A stretch of DNA of 35,737 bases, taken from DASZHA01 sp049644325. Its GTDB lineage: Bacteria > Chloroflexota > Dormibacteria > DASZGP01. The DNA is taken from positions 1 through 35,737 of the forward strand of contig JBARRR010000050.1 in the NCBI GenBank assembly GCA_049644325.1, read 5' to 3'. Below the pieces are notes generated by a model. That model saw nothing but the letters and a program-made list of their open reading frames with translations, was not told where the DNA came from and did not search any database. Positions 13,059 through 21,764 of the stretch are shown here, in pieces. The translations under genes were made by a program, and so were the position numbers. The first letter of the stretch is position 1. Every line of letters begins with the position of its first letter.

Positions 13059-14330
13059 GTGAAGGTCCTCGTCCTCGGCTCCGGCGCCCGCGAGCACGCC
13101 CTGCAGTGGATGTGTGAGCGCTCGGCGATCGTCGACAAGGTGATGGCGGCGCCGGGGAGCGGCGCCACCCAGGCGGTCGGCACCCACATCACCATCGACC
13201 CCCAGGACCCGGCGGACGTCCTGGCGGCGGTCCACGAGTACGACATCGACCTGACCGTGATCGGCCCCGATGACGCCGTCGCCGCCGGCGTCGCCGACCA
13301 GCTGGGCAAGGCCGGCCGCCAGGTATTCGGGCCGACGGCTGCCGCCGGCCGGATCGAGTCGAGCAAGTCGTTCGCCAAGGAGGTGATGCAGGCCGCCGGG
13401 GTGCCCACCCCGGCCTACCGAGCCTTCGACGACGTCAACCTCGCCCGCGACTACATCCGACGCGTCAACCGGCCGTTGGTGGTGAAGGCCGATGGCCTGG
13501 CGCTGGGCAAGGGCGTGGTGGTCTGCACCACCGTGGCCGAGACGCTCAAGGCGGTGGACCGGGCCATGGTGGAGGGCGCCTTCGGCGCGGCCGGCGCGCG
13601 CGTCATCCTGGAGCAGCGGTTGGAGGGCCCCGAGGTGAGCCTGATGTGCCTCTGCGATGGCGAGCGGGCCGTCCCCATGGCGCCCGCACGGGACTACAAG
13701 CGCGCCGGCGACGGCGACCAGGGCCCCAACACCGGCGGGATGGGCGCCTACAGCCCGCCCTCGGACGTCGACGAGGCCATGACCGAGCGGATCGTGCGCG
13801 AGTGCGCCCAGCCGGTGGTCACCGAGCTTGCGGCCAGGGGCACCCCCTACCGCGGCTGCCTCTACACGCAGGTGATGCTGACCGAGGCCGGCCCGATGGT
13901 GATCGAGTTCAACGCCCGCTTCGGCGACCCCGAGGCACAGGTGGTCCTCCCCCGGCTCAACACCGACCTGGTCGAGGTGATGCTGGCGTGCACCGAGGGC
14001 GATGTCAGCCGCGCGCCTCTGAGCTGGAGACCGCTGGCGACCGCGGGCGTGGTCCTGGCCAGCCGTGGCTATCCCGACAAGTACGACACCGGGCTACCCA
14101 TCGAGGGCCTCGATACCCTCGATGAGAACGTGATGGCGTTCCACGCCGGCACCCGCCACACGGCCAACGGCTACATCACCAGCGGGGGTCGAGTGCTCAC
14201 CATCGTGGCCCTGGGCGACACCGTGGCCGATGCCCGCCGGCGCGCCTACGACAACGCCGCCCGGGTAACCTTTGACGGCGTTTTCTACCGCAGCGACATC
14301 GCCGCGCAGGAGCTGGCGGTCACCGGCTAG
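13059..14330 (+). CDS. purD: Phosphoribosylamine-glycine ligase (GAR synthetase)
   Basis: PurD performs the second step of de novo purine synthesis, joining glycine to phosphoribosylamine with ATP. At 423 residues it has the standard bacterial length. The N-terminal domain starts MKVLVLGSGAREHAL; the ATP-grasp domain carries VKADGLALGKGVVVC and the conserved GPNTGGMGAYSPP, then EFNARFGDPEAQVVLPRL with metal-ligand Glu and Asn. The GTG at 13059 is fixed by the conserved MKVLVLGSG strand and is preceded by a TANNNT hexamer. purE follows after 21 nt, so the two are one unit. The enzyme uses the product of PurF, which is encoded 16 kb away in the same window. Confidence 0.97.
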   Translation: MKVLVLGSGAREHALQWMCERSAIVDKVMAAPGSGATQAVGTHITIDPQDPADVLAAVHEYDIDLTVIGPDDAVAAGVADQLGKAGRQVFGPTAAAGRIESSKSFAKEVMQAAGVPTPAYRAFDDVNLARDYIRRVNRPLVVKADGLALGKGVVVCTTVAETLKAVDRAMVEGAFGAAGARVILEQRLEGPEVSLMCLCDGERAVPMAPARDYKRAGDGDQGPNTGGMGAYSPPSDVDEAMTERIVRECAQPVVTELAARGTPYRGCLYTQVMLTEAGPMVIEFNARFGDPEAQVVLPRLNTDLVEVMLACTEGDVSRAPLSWRPLATAGVVLASRGYPDKYDTGLPIEGLDTLDENVMAFHAGTRHTANGYITSGGRVLTIVALGDTVADARRRAYDNAARVTFDGVFYRSDIAAQELAVTG

Positions 14331-14351
14331 CCCTAAAGGAAGGAGCAAGCA

Positions 14352-14822
14352 TTGGTCGAGGTCGGGATCGTGGTTGGCAGCAAGTCCGACCTTCCGGTTA
14401 TGCAGAAATGCGCCGACACGCTGACCGACCTGGGCGTGGAGTCGGAGATCAAGGTGCTCTCGGCGCACCGGACCCCGGCACTGATGGCGGAGTGGGCGCG
14501 GACCGCGCGCGACCGCGGTCTCAAGGTGATCGTCGCCGGCGCGGGCATGGCAGCCCACCTGCCGGGGGCGGCCGCGGCCTGGTCGACGCTGCCGGTGATC
14601 GGCGTTCCAATCGCGTCCGGTCACCTCAACGGCCTCGACTCGCTGCTGGCGATCGTCCAGATGCCACCGGGCGTGCCGGTGGCGACGGTGGCCGTGGGCG
14701 AGGCCGGCGCCAAGAACGCCGCCTACCTGGCGGCCGAGATCATCGGGCTTAGCCGGCCTGAGGTCGCCGACGCCTACGAGGCGCTGCGCCGCAAGTTCGT
14801 CGAGGACGCCAGCAAGGCCTGA
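14352..14822 (+). CDS. purE: N5-carboxyaminoimidazole ribonucleotide mutase (class I PurE)
   Basis: A 156-residue PurE subunit that converts N5-CAIR to CAIR. The motifs VGIVVGSKSDLPVM, the nucleotide-binding SAHRTPALM and AGAGMAAHLPGAAAAWSTLPVIGVP are all present. SAHRTP is the class I form, which needs PurK to make N5-CAIR; class II AIR carboxylases usually have a different HK-T segment. No purK is in the window, so it must lie elsewhere, which is unusual because purE and purK are commonly adjacent. The TTG start is supported by AAGGAGC at a 6-nt spacing. It follows purD by 21 nt and is the last gene of the unit. Confidence 0.95.
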   Translation: MVEVGIVVGSKSDLPVMQKCADTLTDLGVESEIKVLSAHRTPALMAEWARTARDRGLKVIVAGAGMAAHLPGAAAAWSTLPVIGVPIASGHLNGLDSLLAIVQMPPGVPVATVAVGEAGAKNAAYLAAEIIGLSRPEVADAYEALRRKFVEDASKA

Positions 14823-14847
14823 GGGTTTGACCGCGGCGCCCTCTCCC

Positions 14848-14853
14848 TAAGCT
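14848..14853 (+). promoter_or_regulatory. -10-like TAAGCT for a leaderless ndh transcript
   Basis: TAAGCT ends exactly 6 nt before the GTG start at 14860; no Shine-Dalgarno fits between. Confidence 0.5.
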
Positions 14854-14859
14854 TCAGGG

Positions 14860-16119
14860 GTGGGAGAGGCGCGGCGTCAGCGGGTCGTCATCATCGGGGC
14901 GGGATTCGGGGGGCTGAACGCCGCCCGCCGCCTGCGCCGGGCGCCCGTCGACGTCACTCTTCTCGACCGGCACAACTACCACCTCTTCACGCCGCTGCTG
15001 TACGAGGTCGCCACCGCCCTCCTCGACCCATCGGAGATCGCCTACCCCGTGCGGGGGGTGCTCCATGGCGCGAGCAACGTCGACTTCCGGGTGGGTGCAG
15101 TCGAGCGCATCGACCTCGACCGCCACCGCGTCCACACCGCGGAGGGGGAGGTCGAGTTCGACCAGCTCATCCTGGCGGCGGGCAGCGTCAACAACTTCTT
15201 CGGCAACCACAGCGCCGAGGAGAAGGCCTTCGCGCTGAAGGACCTGGGTGAGTCGCTGGCGATCCGCAACCAGGTGCTGGAGGCGTTCGAGGAGGCGGCC
15301 TGGACCCAGGACCCCGAGCGCCGGCGCCGGCTCCTCAGCTTCGTCATCATCGGCGGCGGCCCCAGCGGCGTGGAGCTGGCCGGCGCCTTCCATGAGCTGA
15401 TCTACCTGGTCCTCCGCAAGGACTACCCCCGGCTCGACCTCGCCGAGGTGCGCGTCACCCTGGTTGAGGCCGTGGACCACGTCCTTGGCGCCTTCCCGCC
15501 CAGCCTGCGGGAGACGGCGGCCAGGACCCTGCGGCGCAAGGGCATCGAGCTGGTCTTCAACGCTCCCGTGGAGGAGGTCGCCGACGACGAGGTCCGCCTT
15601 CGGGACGGCCGTGTCATCCCGGCGGCCACGGTGATCTGGACCGCGGGCATCCAGGCGTCCAGCCTCAGCGCCCAGACCGGCGTCGAGCTGGGCCGCGGTG
15701 GGCGGGTGCGGGTCGACGAGTTCCTCCGCCTCCCCGGCCGCCCCGACGTGTTCGTCATCGGCGACATGGCCGAGTCGATGCACGAGGGCAAGCCGCTAGC
15801 GCAGCTGGCCGGCGTGGCCCTCCAGCAGGGGAAGGCGGTGGCCCGCATCATTGCCGCCGAGGCCCGCGGCCGCCAGCCCAAGCCGTTCCATTACTTCGAC
15901 CGTGGCACCATGGCCACCATCGGGCGAAACGCCGCGGTGGTCGACATCCGCGGGCTCACCCTCCGCGGCTTCATCGGCTGGGTCACCTGGCTGCTGGTTC
16001 ACCTGGTCCTGCTGGTCACCTTCCGCAGCCGGGTGCTGGTGATGATCAACTGGGCCTACGACTACTTCTTCTACGACCGCCCCGTCCGCCTGATCGTCCG
16101 CGCCGACAGGGAGCGCTAG
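14860..16119 (+). CDS. Type II NADH:quinone oxidoreductase-like FAD protein
   Basis: A 419-residue FAD-dependent pyridine-nucleotide oxidoreductase. The N-terminal FAD site is VVIIGAGFGGLNAAR (residues 9-23), the NAD site IIGGGPSGVELAGA, and the second FAD segment DVFVIGDMAE. The sequence NYHLFTPLLYEVAT and PLAQLAGVALQQGKAVA with the quinone-side motif are typical of NDH-2. The C-terminal ~50 residues include a hydrophobic stretch (GWVTWLLVHLVLLVTF) that binds the membrane. It would pass electrons from NADH to quinone without pumping protons. The GTG start follows a TANNNT hexamer by 6 nt. Its TAG overlaps the stop of the convergent hypothetical gene in a shared CTAG. Confidence 0.9.
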   Translation: MGEARRQRVVIIGAGFGGLNAARRLRRAPVDVTLLDRHNYHLFTPLLYEVATALLDPSEIAYPVRGVLHGASNVDFRVGAVERIDLDRHRVHTAEGEVEFDQLILAAGSVNNFFGNHSAEEKAFALKDLGESLAIRNQVLEAFEEAAWTQDPERRRRLLSFVIIGGGPSGVELAGAFHELIYLVLRKDYPRLDLAEVRVTLVEAVDHVLGAFPPSLRETAARTLRRKGIELVFNAPVEEVADDEVRLRDGRVIPAATVIWTAGIQASSLSAQTGVELGRGGRVRVDEFLRLPGRPDVFVIGDMAESMHEGKPLAQLAGVALQQGKAVARIIAAEARGRQPKPFHYFDRGTMATIGRNAAVVDIRGLTLRGFIGWVTWLLVHLVLLVTFRSRVLVMINWAYDYFFYDRPVRLIVRADRER

Positions 16120-16682
16120 CCGATCAGCTCGTCGTCGGGGCTACCCCCCGGCACCGGCGGCGACACGTCGGCGAGGCCCAGGTAGCTGATCTGCTCGGTG
16201 TTGACCAGCATGAAGTCGCGCCGGAAGCCGGCGAGCTGGGTGTTGGGCTGGGTCGGGGCCACCGTCGCGTTGGTGACCGGTAGGAAACGCGTCGCGGCCT
16301 GGGAGAGCATGTGACCCAGCTCCACCCCGGGGGCCAGGTGGACGTTGGCGTTGATGGCGAACTGGTTGGCGTGGACCAGGATCCGGAAGGCGTCCTTGGC
16401 CACCCGGGCGCCGCCGGTATCAGCCCCGCCCCCGACCGGGGCCACCTCGGTCAGCTCGGTCATGAGCACCACCGAGGCCTTGTTGACCATTCCGTGGCTG
16501 TGCTCGTTGAGGCCCAGCAGGGCGTCGGGCAGATAGGGATACATATGAACGTCGTCGAGGTCGATGTACCGTTCCGGCTCGTTGACCAGGTCAGTCAGCC
16601 GGCGGCTGCTGCGCAGGCGGCCATGGAGCAACATGTTCTCGGCAAAGACCTCGACAGAGTACTCGCGGATCTCGATCGCCAT
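16116..16682 (-). CDS. Conserved-looking hypothetical protein, 188 aa
   Basis: I do not recognise a family with confidence. The 188-residue protein has no signal peptide or membrane helix. Its start (EIREYSVEVFAENMLLHGRL, then SSRRLTDLVNEPERYIDLDD) suggests a small beta-rich domain, and a second part (ILVHANQFAINANVHLAP, ATRFLPVTNATVAP, FRRDFMLVNTEQISYLGL) repeats a similar theme: polar strand, then residues ending in a loop with a fixed hydrophobic pattern. The pattern recalls small Chloroflexota proteins of the DUF6812 type, but that is a weak impression. It is divergent from the haloalkane dehalogenase-like gene with 67 bp between starts, and its stop is shared in CTAG with ndh. Codon use resembles its neighbours, so it looks native. 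Confidence 0.7.
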   Translation of the reverse strand: MAIEIREYSVEVFAENMLLHGRLRSSRRLTDLVNEPERYIDLDDVHMYPYLPDALLGLNEHSHGMVNKASVVLMTELTEVAPVGGGADTGGARVAKDAFRILVHANQFAINANVHLAPGVELGHMLSQAATRFLPVTNATVAPTQPNTQLAGFRRDFMLVNTEQISYLGLADVSPPVPGGSPDDELIG

Positions 16683-16749
16683 GCTCCGGCAAACTTTAAC
16701 CCGGCCACCGCCCTCGGGCTCGGCCTAAGCATGGAAAAGGAGAAACAGC

Positions 16750-17634
16750 TTGGAGACATATCGCACGCCTGACGAGCGGTTCGAGGGCCTCCCTGGATTC
16801 GACTTCGAGCCCCACTACATCGAGCAGGACGGCGTCCGCATGCACTACCTCGACGAGGGGTCGGGCGACCCCATCGTGCTCTTCCACGGCGAGCCGACGT
16901 GGTCCTACCTCTACCGCAAGATGATCCCGCCGCTGGTGGCGGCGGGCCACCGCTGCGTCGCGCCCGACTACTTCGGCTTCGGCCGCTCTGACAAGCCCCA
17001 GCAGCAGAGCTGGTACACATACGACCGCCACGTGGCCTCGATGAAGCGGCTGGTCGAGGAGCTCGACCTGCGCAATGCCACCGCGGTGGTGCAGGACTGG
17101 GGCGGCCCCATCGGGCTGAGGGTGGCCACCGAGATGGACGATCGCTTCGCCCGGCTGGTGATCCTCAACACCGGGCTCTGGCGCGGCCAGAACAGGATGT
17201 CCGAGGCCTGGTGGGTGTTCCACGACTTCGTCGAGCGGGTCAAACCCGACCTGCCGATCGGGCTCTTGGTCTCGCGGGTCTGCGCCATCGAGCCGGCGCC
17301 GGAGGTGGTGGCGGCGTACGAGGCGCCCTTCCCCGAGCCCGACTCGAAGTGGGGCGCGGTGGCGTTCCCGATGCTGGTGCCGACCTCGCCAGAGTCGCCC
17401 GGCGCCGCCGAAGAGATCGAGCTCAACCGCCGCCTGGAGGAATGGAAGAAGCCGGCGCTGGTCGCCTTCAGCGACTCCGACCCGATGTTCACCACCCGGA
17501 CCGGGGAGCGCTTCGTAGAGCGCATCCCAGGAGCGGGACCACTGGTGGTTATCGAGGGGGCGGCCCACTTCCTGCAGGAGGACAAGGGCGAGGAGATCGC
17601 CGGCCACATCGTGGAGTTTCTCAAGACCAGCTGA
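16750..17634 (+). CDS. Haloalkane dehalogenase-like alpha/beta hydrolase
   Basis: A 294-residue alpha/beta hydrolase with the haloalkane dehalogenase layout. The oxyanion loop is FHGEPTWSYLYR, the nucleophile Asp116 sits in VVQDWGGPIG with the halide-binding Trp117 directly after it, the second acid is Asp244 in SDSDPMF and the base His273 in GAAHFLQED. The cap region has further Trp residues (143, 154, 155) that could provide the second halide ligand. The Asp-His-Asp order is that of subfamily I enzymes such as DhlA. TTG 16750 has AAGGAGA at 6-nt spacing. Not all such proteins dehalogenate; some act on epoxides or esters. No other dehalogenation gene is nearby, so the natural substrate is unknown. 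Confidence 0.88.
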   Translation: METYRTPDERFEGLPGFDFEPHYIEQDGVRMHYLDEGSGDPIVLFHGEPTWSYLYRKMIPPLVAAGHRCVAPDYFGFGRSDKPQQQSWYTYDRHVASMKRLVEELDLRNATAVVQDWGGPIGLRVATEMDDRFARLVILNTGLWRGQNRMSEAWWVFHDFVERVKPDLPIGLLVSRVCAIEPAPEVVAAYEAPFPEPDSKWGAVAFPMLVPTSPESPGAAEEIELNRRLEEWKKPALVAFSDSDPMFTTRTGERFVERIPGAGPLVVIEGAAHFLQEDKGEEIAGHIVEFLKTS

Positions 17635-17664
17635 CTGGTCGGCGGGAGCCGATCACCCCCCACT

Positions 17665-17670
17665 TAGAAT
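17665..17670 (+). promoter_or_regulatory. -10-like TAGAAT that decides the pycB start
   Basis: TAGAAT ends 6 nt before GTG 17677. A second GTG at 17671 abuts the hexamer and could not be transcribed from it, so the downstream GTG is preferred. Confidence 0.5.
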
Positions 17671-17676
17671 GTGCCG

Positions 17677-19467
17677 GTGCCACGCACCCGCCTCACCGAT
17701 ACCGTATTTCGTGACGCCAACCAGTCGCTGATCCAGTCCCGGATGAAGACCGCTGACATGGTCGAGGTGGCCGGTGACCTCGACCGCGTCGGCTACCACT
17801 CCCTCGAGGTCTGGGGTGGCGCCACCTTCGAGGCCAGCCTTCGCTACCTCAACGAGGACCCCTGGCAGCGGCTGCGGGCGTTGAAGAAGGTGGTCCGGGA
17901 CACCCCCCTGCAAATGCTGCTGCGGGGGCAGAACCTGGTCGGATACAAGAGCTACCCCGATGACGTCGTCCGCCTCTTCGTGGAGCGCGCCGCCACCGCC
18001 GGGGTTGACATCTTCCGGATCTACGACGGCCTCAACGACCTCCGCAACATGGTCGTGCCGATCAAGGCGGCCAAGGTGGCGGGTCGCCACGTCCAGGGCG
18101 CGATCAGCTACACCGTCAGCCCCATCCACACGGTGCGGTCGTTCACCGCCATGGCCCGCGAGCTGGTCGACATGGGCTGTGACTCGATCGCGATCAAGGA
18201 CATGGCGGGCCTGATCACGCCCGGCGAGGCGGGGCGACTGGTGGCGGCGGTGCGCAAGGCCACCGACCTGCCGGTGGCGTTCCACACGCACTGCACGTCG
18301 GGCATGGGGCCGATGGCGGCGCTGGCCGCGGTCGACGCCGGCGCCGAGATCATCGACACCGCCATCTCCCCGTTCGCCTGGGGCGCCTCCCAGCCGCCGA
18401 CGGAGTCGATGGTGGCAGCGCTGGCCGGAGGCCGCCAGGAAACCGGCCTCGACCTGGCCCTGCTGAGCTCGATCAAGGACAAGTTCGAGGCGCTCCTGAC
18501 GAAGTACGAGCCCTACCTTGACCCGCGTGCGGTGCGGACCGACACCAACGTAAGCACCTACCAGATCCCGGAGTGGATGCTGGTCCGGATCCGCGACCAG
18601 CTGGCCGTGAAGGGCGCGGAGAAGAAGCTGCCCGAGGTGCTGGAGGAGATCCCCAGGGTCCGGGCCGAGATGGGCTACCCGCCGCTGGTCACCCCCACCA
18701 GCCAGGTCGTGGGCGCCCAGGCGGTGGCCAACGTCCTCTCCGAGGAGCGCTGGGAGGACATCCTGCCGGAGACCCGCGACTACTTCCTGGGGTTATTCGG
18801 CGAGCCGCCCGGCAAGCTCGACCCCAAGGTCCGCAAGCTGGCGATCAAGGACGAGGAGCCGATCACGGTGCGCCCCGCCGACCTCCTCGATCCGCTCCTC
18901 GACCGCGCCAAGAAGGACCTGCGCAAGGCTGGGATCCGGTCGGAGTCGCCCGAGGCCCTGCTCAGCTTCATCCTCTTCCCGGTGGCGGCGCTGCGCTTCC
19001 TGCGTGGCGAGGCCGGGGAGGAGAAGATCGAGGCCCGCAAGGCGGCCAAGCAGGAGACCGCCCCTTCGCCCGCCGGTAGTGGCACGGAGTACCAGGTCGA
19101 GGTCGACGGCGAGCTGTTCACCGTCCGCGTCAGCGGCGGCGCCGCCGCGGTCGTCCCCGGCGCTCCACCTGCCGCGGCGGTCGCGTCCCCCGAGCCCGCA
19201 GCCACGGCCGGGGCGCCTACGCCGGCCGCCGCCGGGGTGCCATGGATCACCGGCGACGGCGCATTGAAGGCACCCATGCAGGGCCTCCTCCTCAAGGTCC
19301 TGGTCTCCTCCGGCGAGGCGGTCAAGCTGGGCCAGCCGGTGGCGGTGCTGGAGGCGATGAAGATGCAGAACGACATCACCGCTTCCAAGTCCGGCACTAT
19401 CAAGGAGATTTACGTCCAGGAGGGCGCGGTGGTGACCCCCGGGCAGGTCCTGATGGTGATCGAGTGA
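17677..19467 (+). CDS. pycB: Pyruvate carboxylase subunit B / oxaloacetate decarboxylase-type carboxyltransferase with biotin domain
   Basis: A 596-residue carboxyltransferase fused to a biotin carrier. The TIM barrel (about 1-280) has the metal Asp in TDTVFRDANQSL, the carboxylated Lys in SIAIKDMAGL and the metal HxH in AFHTHCTSGM, followed by the PYC_OADA domain (about 285-460), an Ala/Pro linker and a biotinyl domain with Lys562 in EAMKMQND. With the next gene it should carboxylate pyruvate to oxaloacetate; the absence of Na+-pump subunits argues against a decarboxylase. The conserved GG after YQIP is replaced by Glu299-Trp300 (YQIPEWMLVRI), which is unusual. The start is set by the leaderless signal. 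The biotin carboxylase gene follows after 22 nt. Confidence 0.9.
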   Translation: MPRTRLTDTVFRDANQSLIQSRMKTADMVEVAGDLDRVGYHSLEVWGGATFEASLRYLNEDPWQRLRALKKVVRDTPLQMLLRGQNLVGYKSYPDDVVRLFVERAATAGVDIFRIYDGLNDLRNMVVPIKAAKVAGRHVQGAISYTVSPIHTVRSFTAMARELVDMGCDSIAIKDMAGLITPGEAGRLVAAVRKATDLPVAFHTHCTSGMGPMAALAAVDAGAEIIDTAISPFAWGASQPPTESMVAALAGGRQETGLDLALLSSIKDKFEALLTKYEPYLDPRAVRTDTNVSTYQIPEWMLVRIRDQLAVKGAEKKLPEVLEEIPRVRAEMGYPPLVTPTSQVVGAQAVANVLSEERWEDILPETRDYFLGLFGEPPGKLDPKVRKLAIKDEEPITVRPADLLDPLLDRAKKDLRKAGIRSESPEALLSFILFPVAALRFLRGEAGEEKIEARKAAKQETAPSPAGSGTEYQVEVDGELFTVRVSGGAAAVVPGAPPAAAVASPEPAATAGAPTPAAAGVPWITGDGALKAPMQGLLLKVLVSSGEAVKLGQPVAVLEAMKMQNDITASKSGTIKEIYVQEGAVVTPGQVLMVIE

Positions 19468-19489
19468 TGAGGGGTCAAGCAGGGTCCTG

Positions 19490-20971
19490 ATGGCGGCCCG
19501 CGTGACGAAGAAGCCGATCCGCAAGGTGCTGGTCGCCAACCGAGGCGAGATCGCCGTGCGCGTCATGCGGGCTTGCCGGGAGATGGGCATCAAAACCGTC
19601 GCCGTGCACTCAGAGGCGGATGAGAAGGCGCTCTTCGTCAAGATGGCCGACCAGGCGGTGAACATCGGCCCGCCGTCGGCGGCGATGAGCTACCTCGACA
19701 AGGGCAAGATCCTGGCGGCGGCGAAAAAGACCAGGGCCGACGCCATTCATCCCGGGTATGGCTTCCTGTCCGAGAACGCGGAGTTCGTGAAGATGTGCGA
19801 CCGGGCCGGAGTCACCTTCATCGGACCGCCGGCCAAGGCCATGGAGAAGATGGGGGACAAGGTCTCGGCGCGCAACACCGTGAGCAAGGCGGGCGTGCCC
19901 ATCGTGCCGGGAACGCCGCCGATCAAGGATCCCAAGGAGGGCGAGGCCTTCGTCAAGAAGGTCGGCCTGCCGGTGCTGGTAAAGGCCGCCGCCGGCGGCG
20001 GCGGCATCGGCATGAAGGTGGTCGAGAAGGCGGAGGAGCTTCTGCCTGCGATCGAGACCTGCCAGTCGACCGCGAAGCAGGCGTTCGGCGACGACACCAT
20101 CTTTATAGAGAAGTACGTCGCCGAGCCGCGCCACATCGAGATCCAGGTGATCGCCGATCGTCAGGGCAACTACCGCCACCTCGGTGAGCGCGAATGCAGC
20201 ATCCAGCGCCGCCACCAGAAGGTACTCGAGGAGTCGCCCTCGCCGGTGATCACGCCGGAGCTGCGCCAGAAGATGGGTGCGGCCGCGGTCGAGGCAGCCC
20301 GCGCCTGCGGCTACTTCAACGCCGGCACCATCGAGTTCATCTTCAGCCGGGGGGACTTCTACTTCCTGGAGATGAATACTAGGCTCCAGGTGGAGCACCC
20401 GGTCACCGAGATGGTGACCGGCATCGACCTGGTGCGCACCCAGATCCGGGTGGCGCAGGGCGAGGAGCTGGGCTTCGCCCAGGAGGACGTCCGCCCCAAC
20501 GGCTGGTCGATCGAGTTCCGGGTTAACGCCGAGGACCCGGCCAACAACTTCATGCCGGCGCCGGGCCGCATCAGCGCCTACCACGAGCCCGGCGGACCCG
20601 GTGTCCGGGTCGACTCCGGCGTCTACGCCGGCTACACCATCCCTCCCTACTACGACTCCATGATCGCCAAGCTGGTGGTCTGGGGGGCCAACCGCGAGGA
20701 GGCCATCCAGCGAGGCCGCCGGGCATTGTTCGAGTACGCCATTGGCGGGGTCAAGACCAACATCCCACTGCACCTGGCCCTCACCGAAGCCAAGGATTTC
20801 GTCGCCGGCAAGCTGTCGACCCACTTCATACCCGACCACCCCGACCTGATGGACCGGGTGGCGGAGCTGGTCGAGTCAGGCGCGGGGCTGCAGCTGGGCG
20901 GCTCAGACGCTGCCCGCGTTGCGGCGGTGGCCGCCGCGGTCCAGCATCACCAGGCGCTGACCTCCGGCTGA
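19490..20971 (+). CDS. pycA: Biotin carboxylase subunit of pyruvate (or acyl-CoA) carboxylase
   Basis: A 493-residue ATP-grasp biotin carboxylase that carboxylates biotin on the carrier with bicarbonate. It shows IRKVLVANRGEIAVRVMRA, HPGYGFLSENAEF, the Gly-rich loop KAAAGGGGIGMKVV, EKYVAEPRHIEIQV, RECSIQRRHQKVLEE, and the catalytic FLEMNTRLQVEHPVTEMVTG. The domain alone ends near residue 450; the last ~40 residues are variable. Biotin carboxylases of pyruvate and acetyl-CoA carboxylase are alike, so the assignment as a pyruvate carboxylase subunit rests on its being 22 nt behind the pycB-like gene. Its TGA overlaps the ATG of the following SDR gene. Confidence 0.93.
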   Translation: MAARVTKKPIRKVLVANRGEIAVRVMRACREMGIKTVAVHSEADEKALFVKMADQAVNIGPPSAAMSYLDKGKILAAAKKTRADAIHPGYGFLSENAEFVKMCDRAGVTFIGPPAKAMEKMGDKVSARNTVSKAGVPIVPGTPPIKDPKEGEAFVKKVGLPVLVKAAAGGGGIGMKVVEKAEELLPAIETCQSTAKQAFGDDTIFIEKYVAEPRHIEIQVIADRQGNYRHLGERECSIQRRHQKVLEESPSPVITPELRQKMGAAAVEAARACGYFNAGTIEFIFSRGDFYFLEMNTRLQVEHPVTEMVTGIDLVRTQIRVAQGEELGFAQEDVRPNGWSIEFRVNAEDPANNFMPAPGRISAYHEPGGPGVRVDSGVYAGYTIPPYYDSMIAKLVVWGANREEAIQRGRRALFEYAIGGVKTNIPLHLALTEAKDFVAGKLSTHFIPDHPDLMDRVAELVESGAGLQLGGSDAARVAAVAAAVQHHQALTSG

Positions 20972-21762
20972 TGACGGTCCTGGTCACGGGCGGCACCGGG
21001 GCCCTGGGGAGCGAGGTGGTCAAGCGCCTCCTGGCCGGCGGCGCCGAGGTGCGGATCACCAGCCGTCGGGCCGACGCCGTTGCGCCCGACGGCGTCGAGG
21101 TGGTGCAGGCCAACCTCGGCAGCGGTGAAGGCTTCGAGCGTGCCGTAGACGGCGCCGATGCGATCGTCCACCTGGCCACCAGCTTCACCCGCAGCCGCGC
21201 CGACGTCGACGGGACGGCGCAGCTGCTGGCCAAGGCCAAACGCGCCGGGGTCGTCAACTTCCTGTTCACGTCGATCGTGGGCATCGACCGCGAGCCGATC
21301 GGCACCTATCCCTACTACCGCACCAAGCTCGAGACCGAGCGCGTGGTCGAGGCCTCGGGCGTGCCCTGGACGATCCTGCGGGCAACCCAGTTCCACTCTC
21401 TTGCGCTGCGGGCGCTGCAGGCCAGCGACCGGCTCCCCTGGCAGTGGATCGTCAGCGACGCGCGTTTCCAGCTGGTCGACCCCGGTGACGTGGCCGAGCA
21501 CGTCATCGACGCCATCGAGGGCCGGGCCAAAGGTCGGCTCCCGGACATCGCCGGGCCCAAGGACGAATCGATGGAGACGATCGCCCGCGCCTATATGCGG
21601 CACCGAGGCAGCCGCAAGCCTCTGCTCAAGAGCTGGATCGACTTCGGCTTCGGGCGCGGCTTCGTCGCCGGCCAGAACCTGGCGCCGGCCGATCGCCAGG
21701 TCGGCAAGGTTTCGTGGGAGGACTTCCTCAGCCTCCGGCCGGAGCTCCGCGCGGACGCCTAG
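20971..21762 (+). CDS. NmrA-like NAD(P)-binding atypical SDR protein
   Basis: A 263-residue Rossmann-fold protein. It begins MTVLVTGGTGALGSEVVKRL with the dinucleotide loop GGTGALG; Arg residues after the second strand (ITSRRADA) suggest NADPH. YPYYRTKLETERVVEASG matches the YxxxK region of extended SDRs, and GVPWTILRATQFH is a typical NmrA/atypical-SDR segment. Such proteins may be reductases, electron-transport chaperones or redox sensors. It starts in the stop codon of the biotin carboxylase gene (TGATG), so it shares that mRNA, though no metabolic link is evident. It is convergent with a hypothetical gene, stops 2 bp apart. Confidence 0.88.
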   Translation: MTVLVTGGTGALGSEVVKRLLAGGAEVRITSRRADAVAPDGVEVVQANLGSGEGFERAVDGADAIVHLATSFTRSRADVDGTAQLLAKAKRAGVVNFLFTSIVGIDREPIGTYPYYRTKLETERVVEASGVPWTILRATQFHSLALRALQASDRLPWQWIVSDARFQLVDPGDVAEHVIDAIEGRAKGRLPDIAGPKDESMETIARAYMRHRGSRKPLLKSWIDFGFGRGFVAGQNLAPADRQVGKVSWEDFLSLRPELRADA

Positions 21763-21764
21763 GT

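Noticed and set aside
16726..16770. MEKEKQLGDISHA short frame from ATG 16731 before the dehalogenase-like gene
   Set aside because: It is in another frame from the hydrolase and its ATG lacks a ribosome site; the AAGGAGA it contains serves the TTG at 16750.
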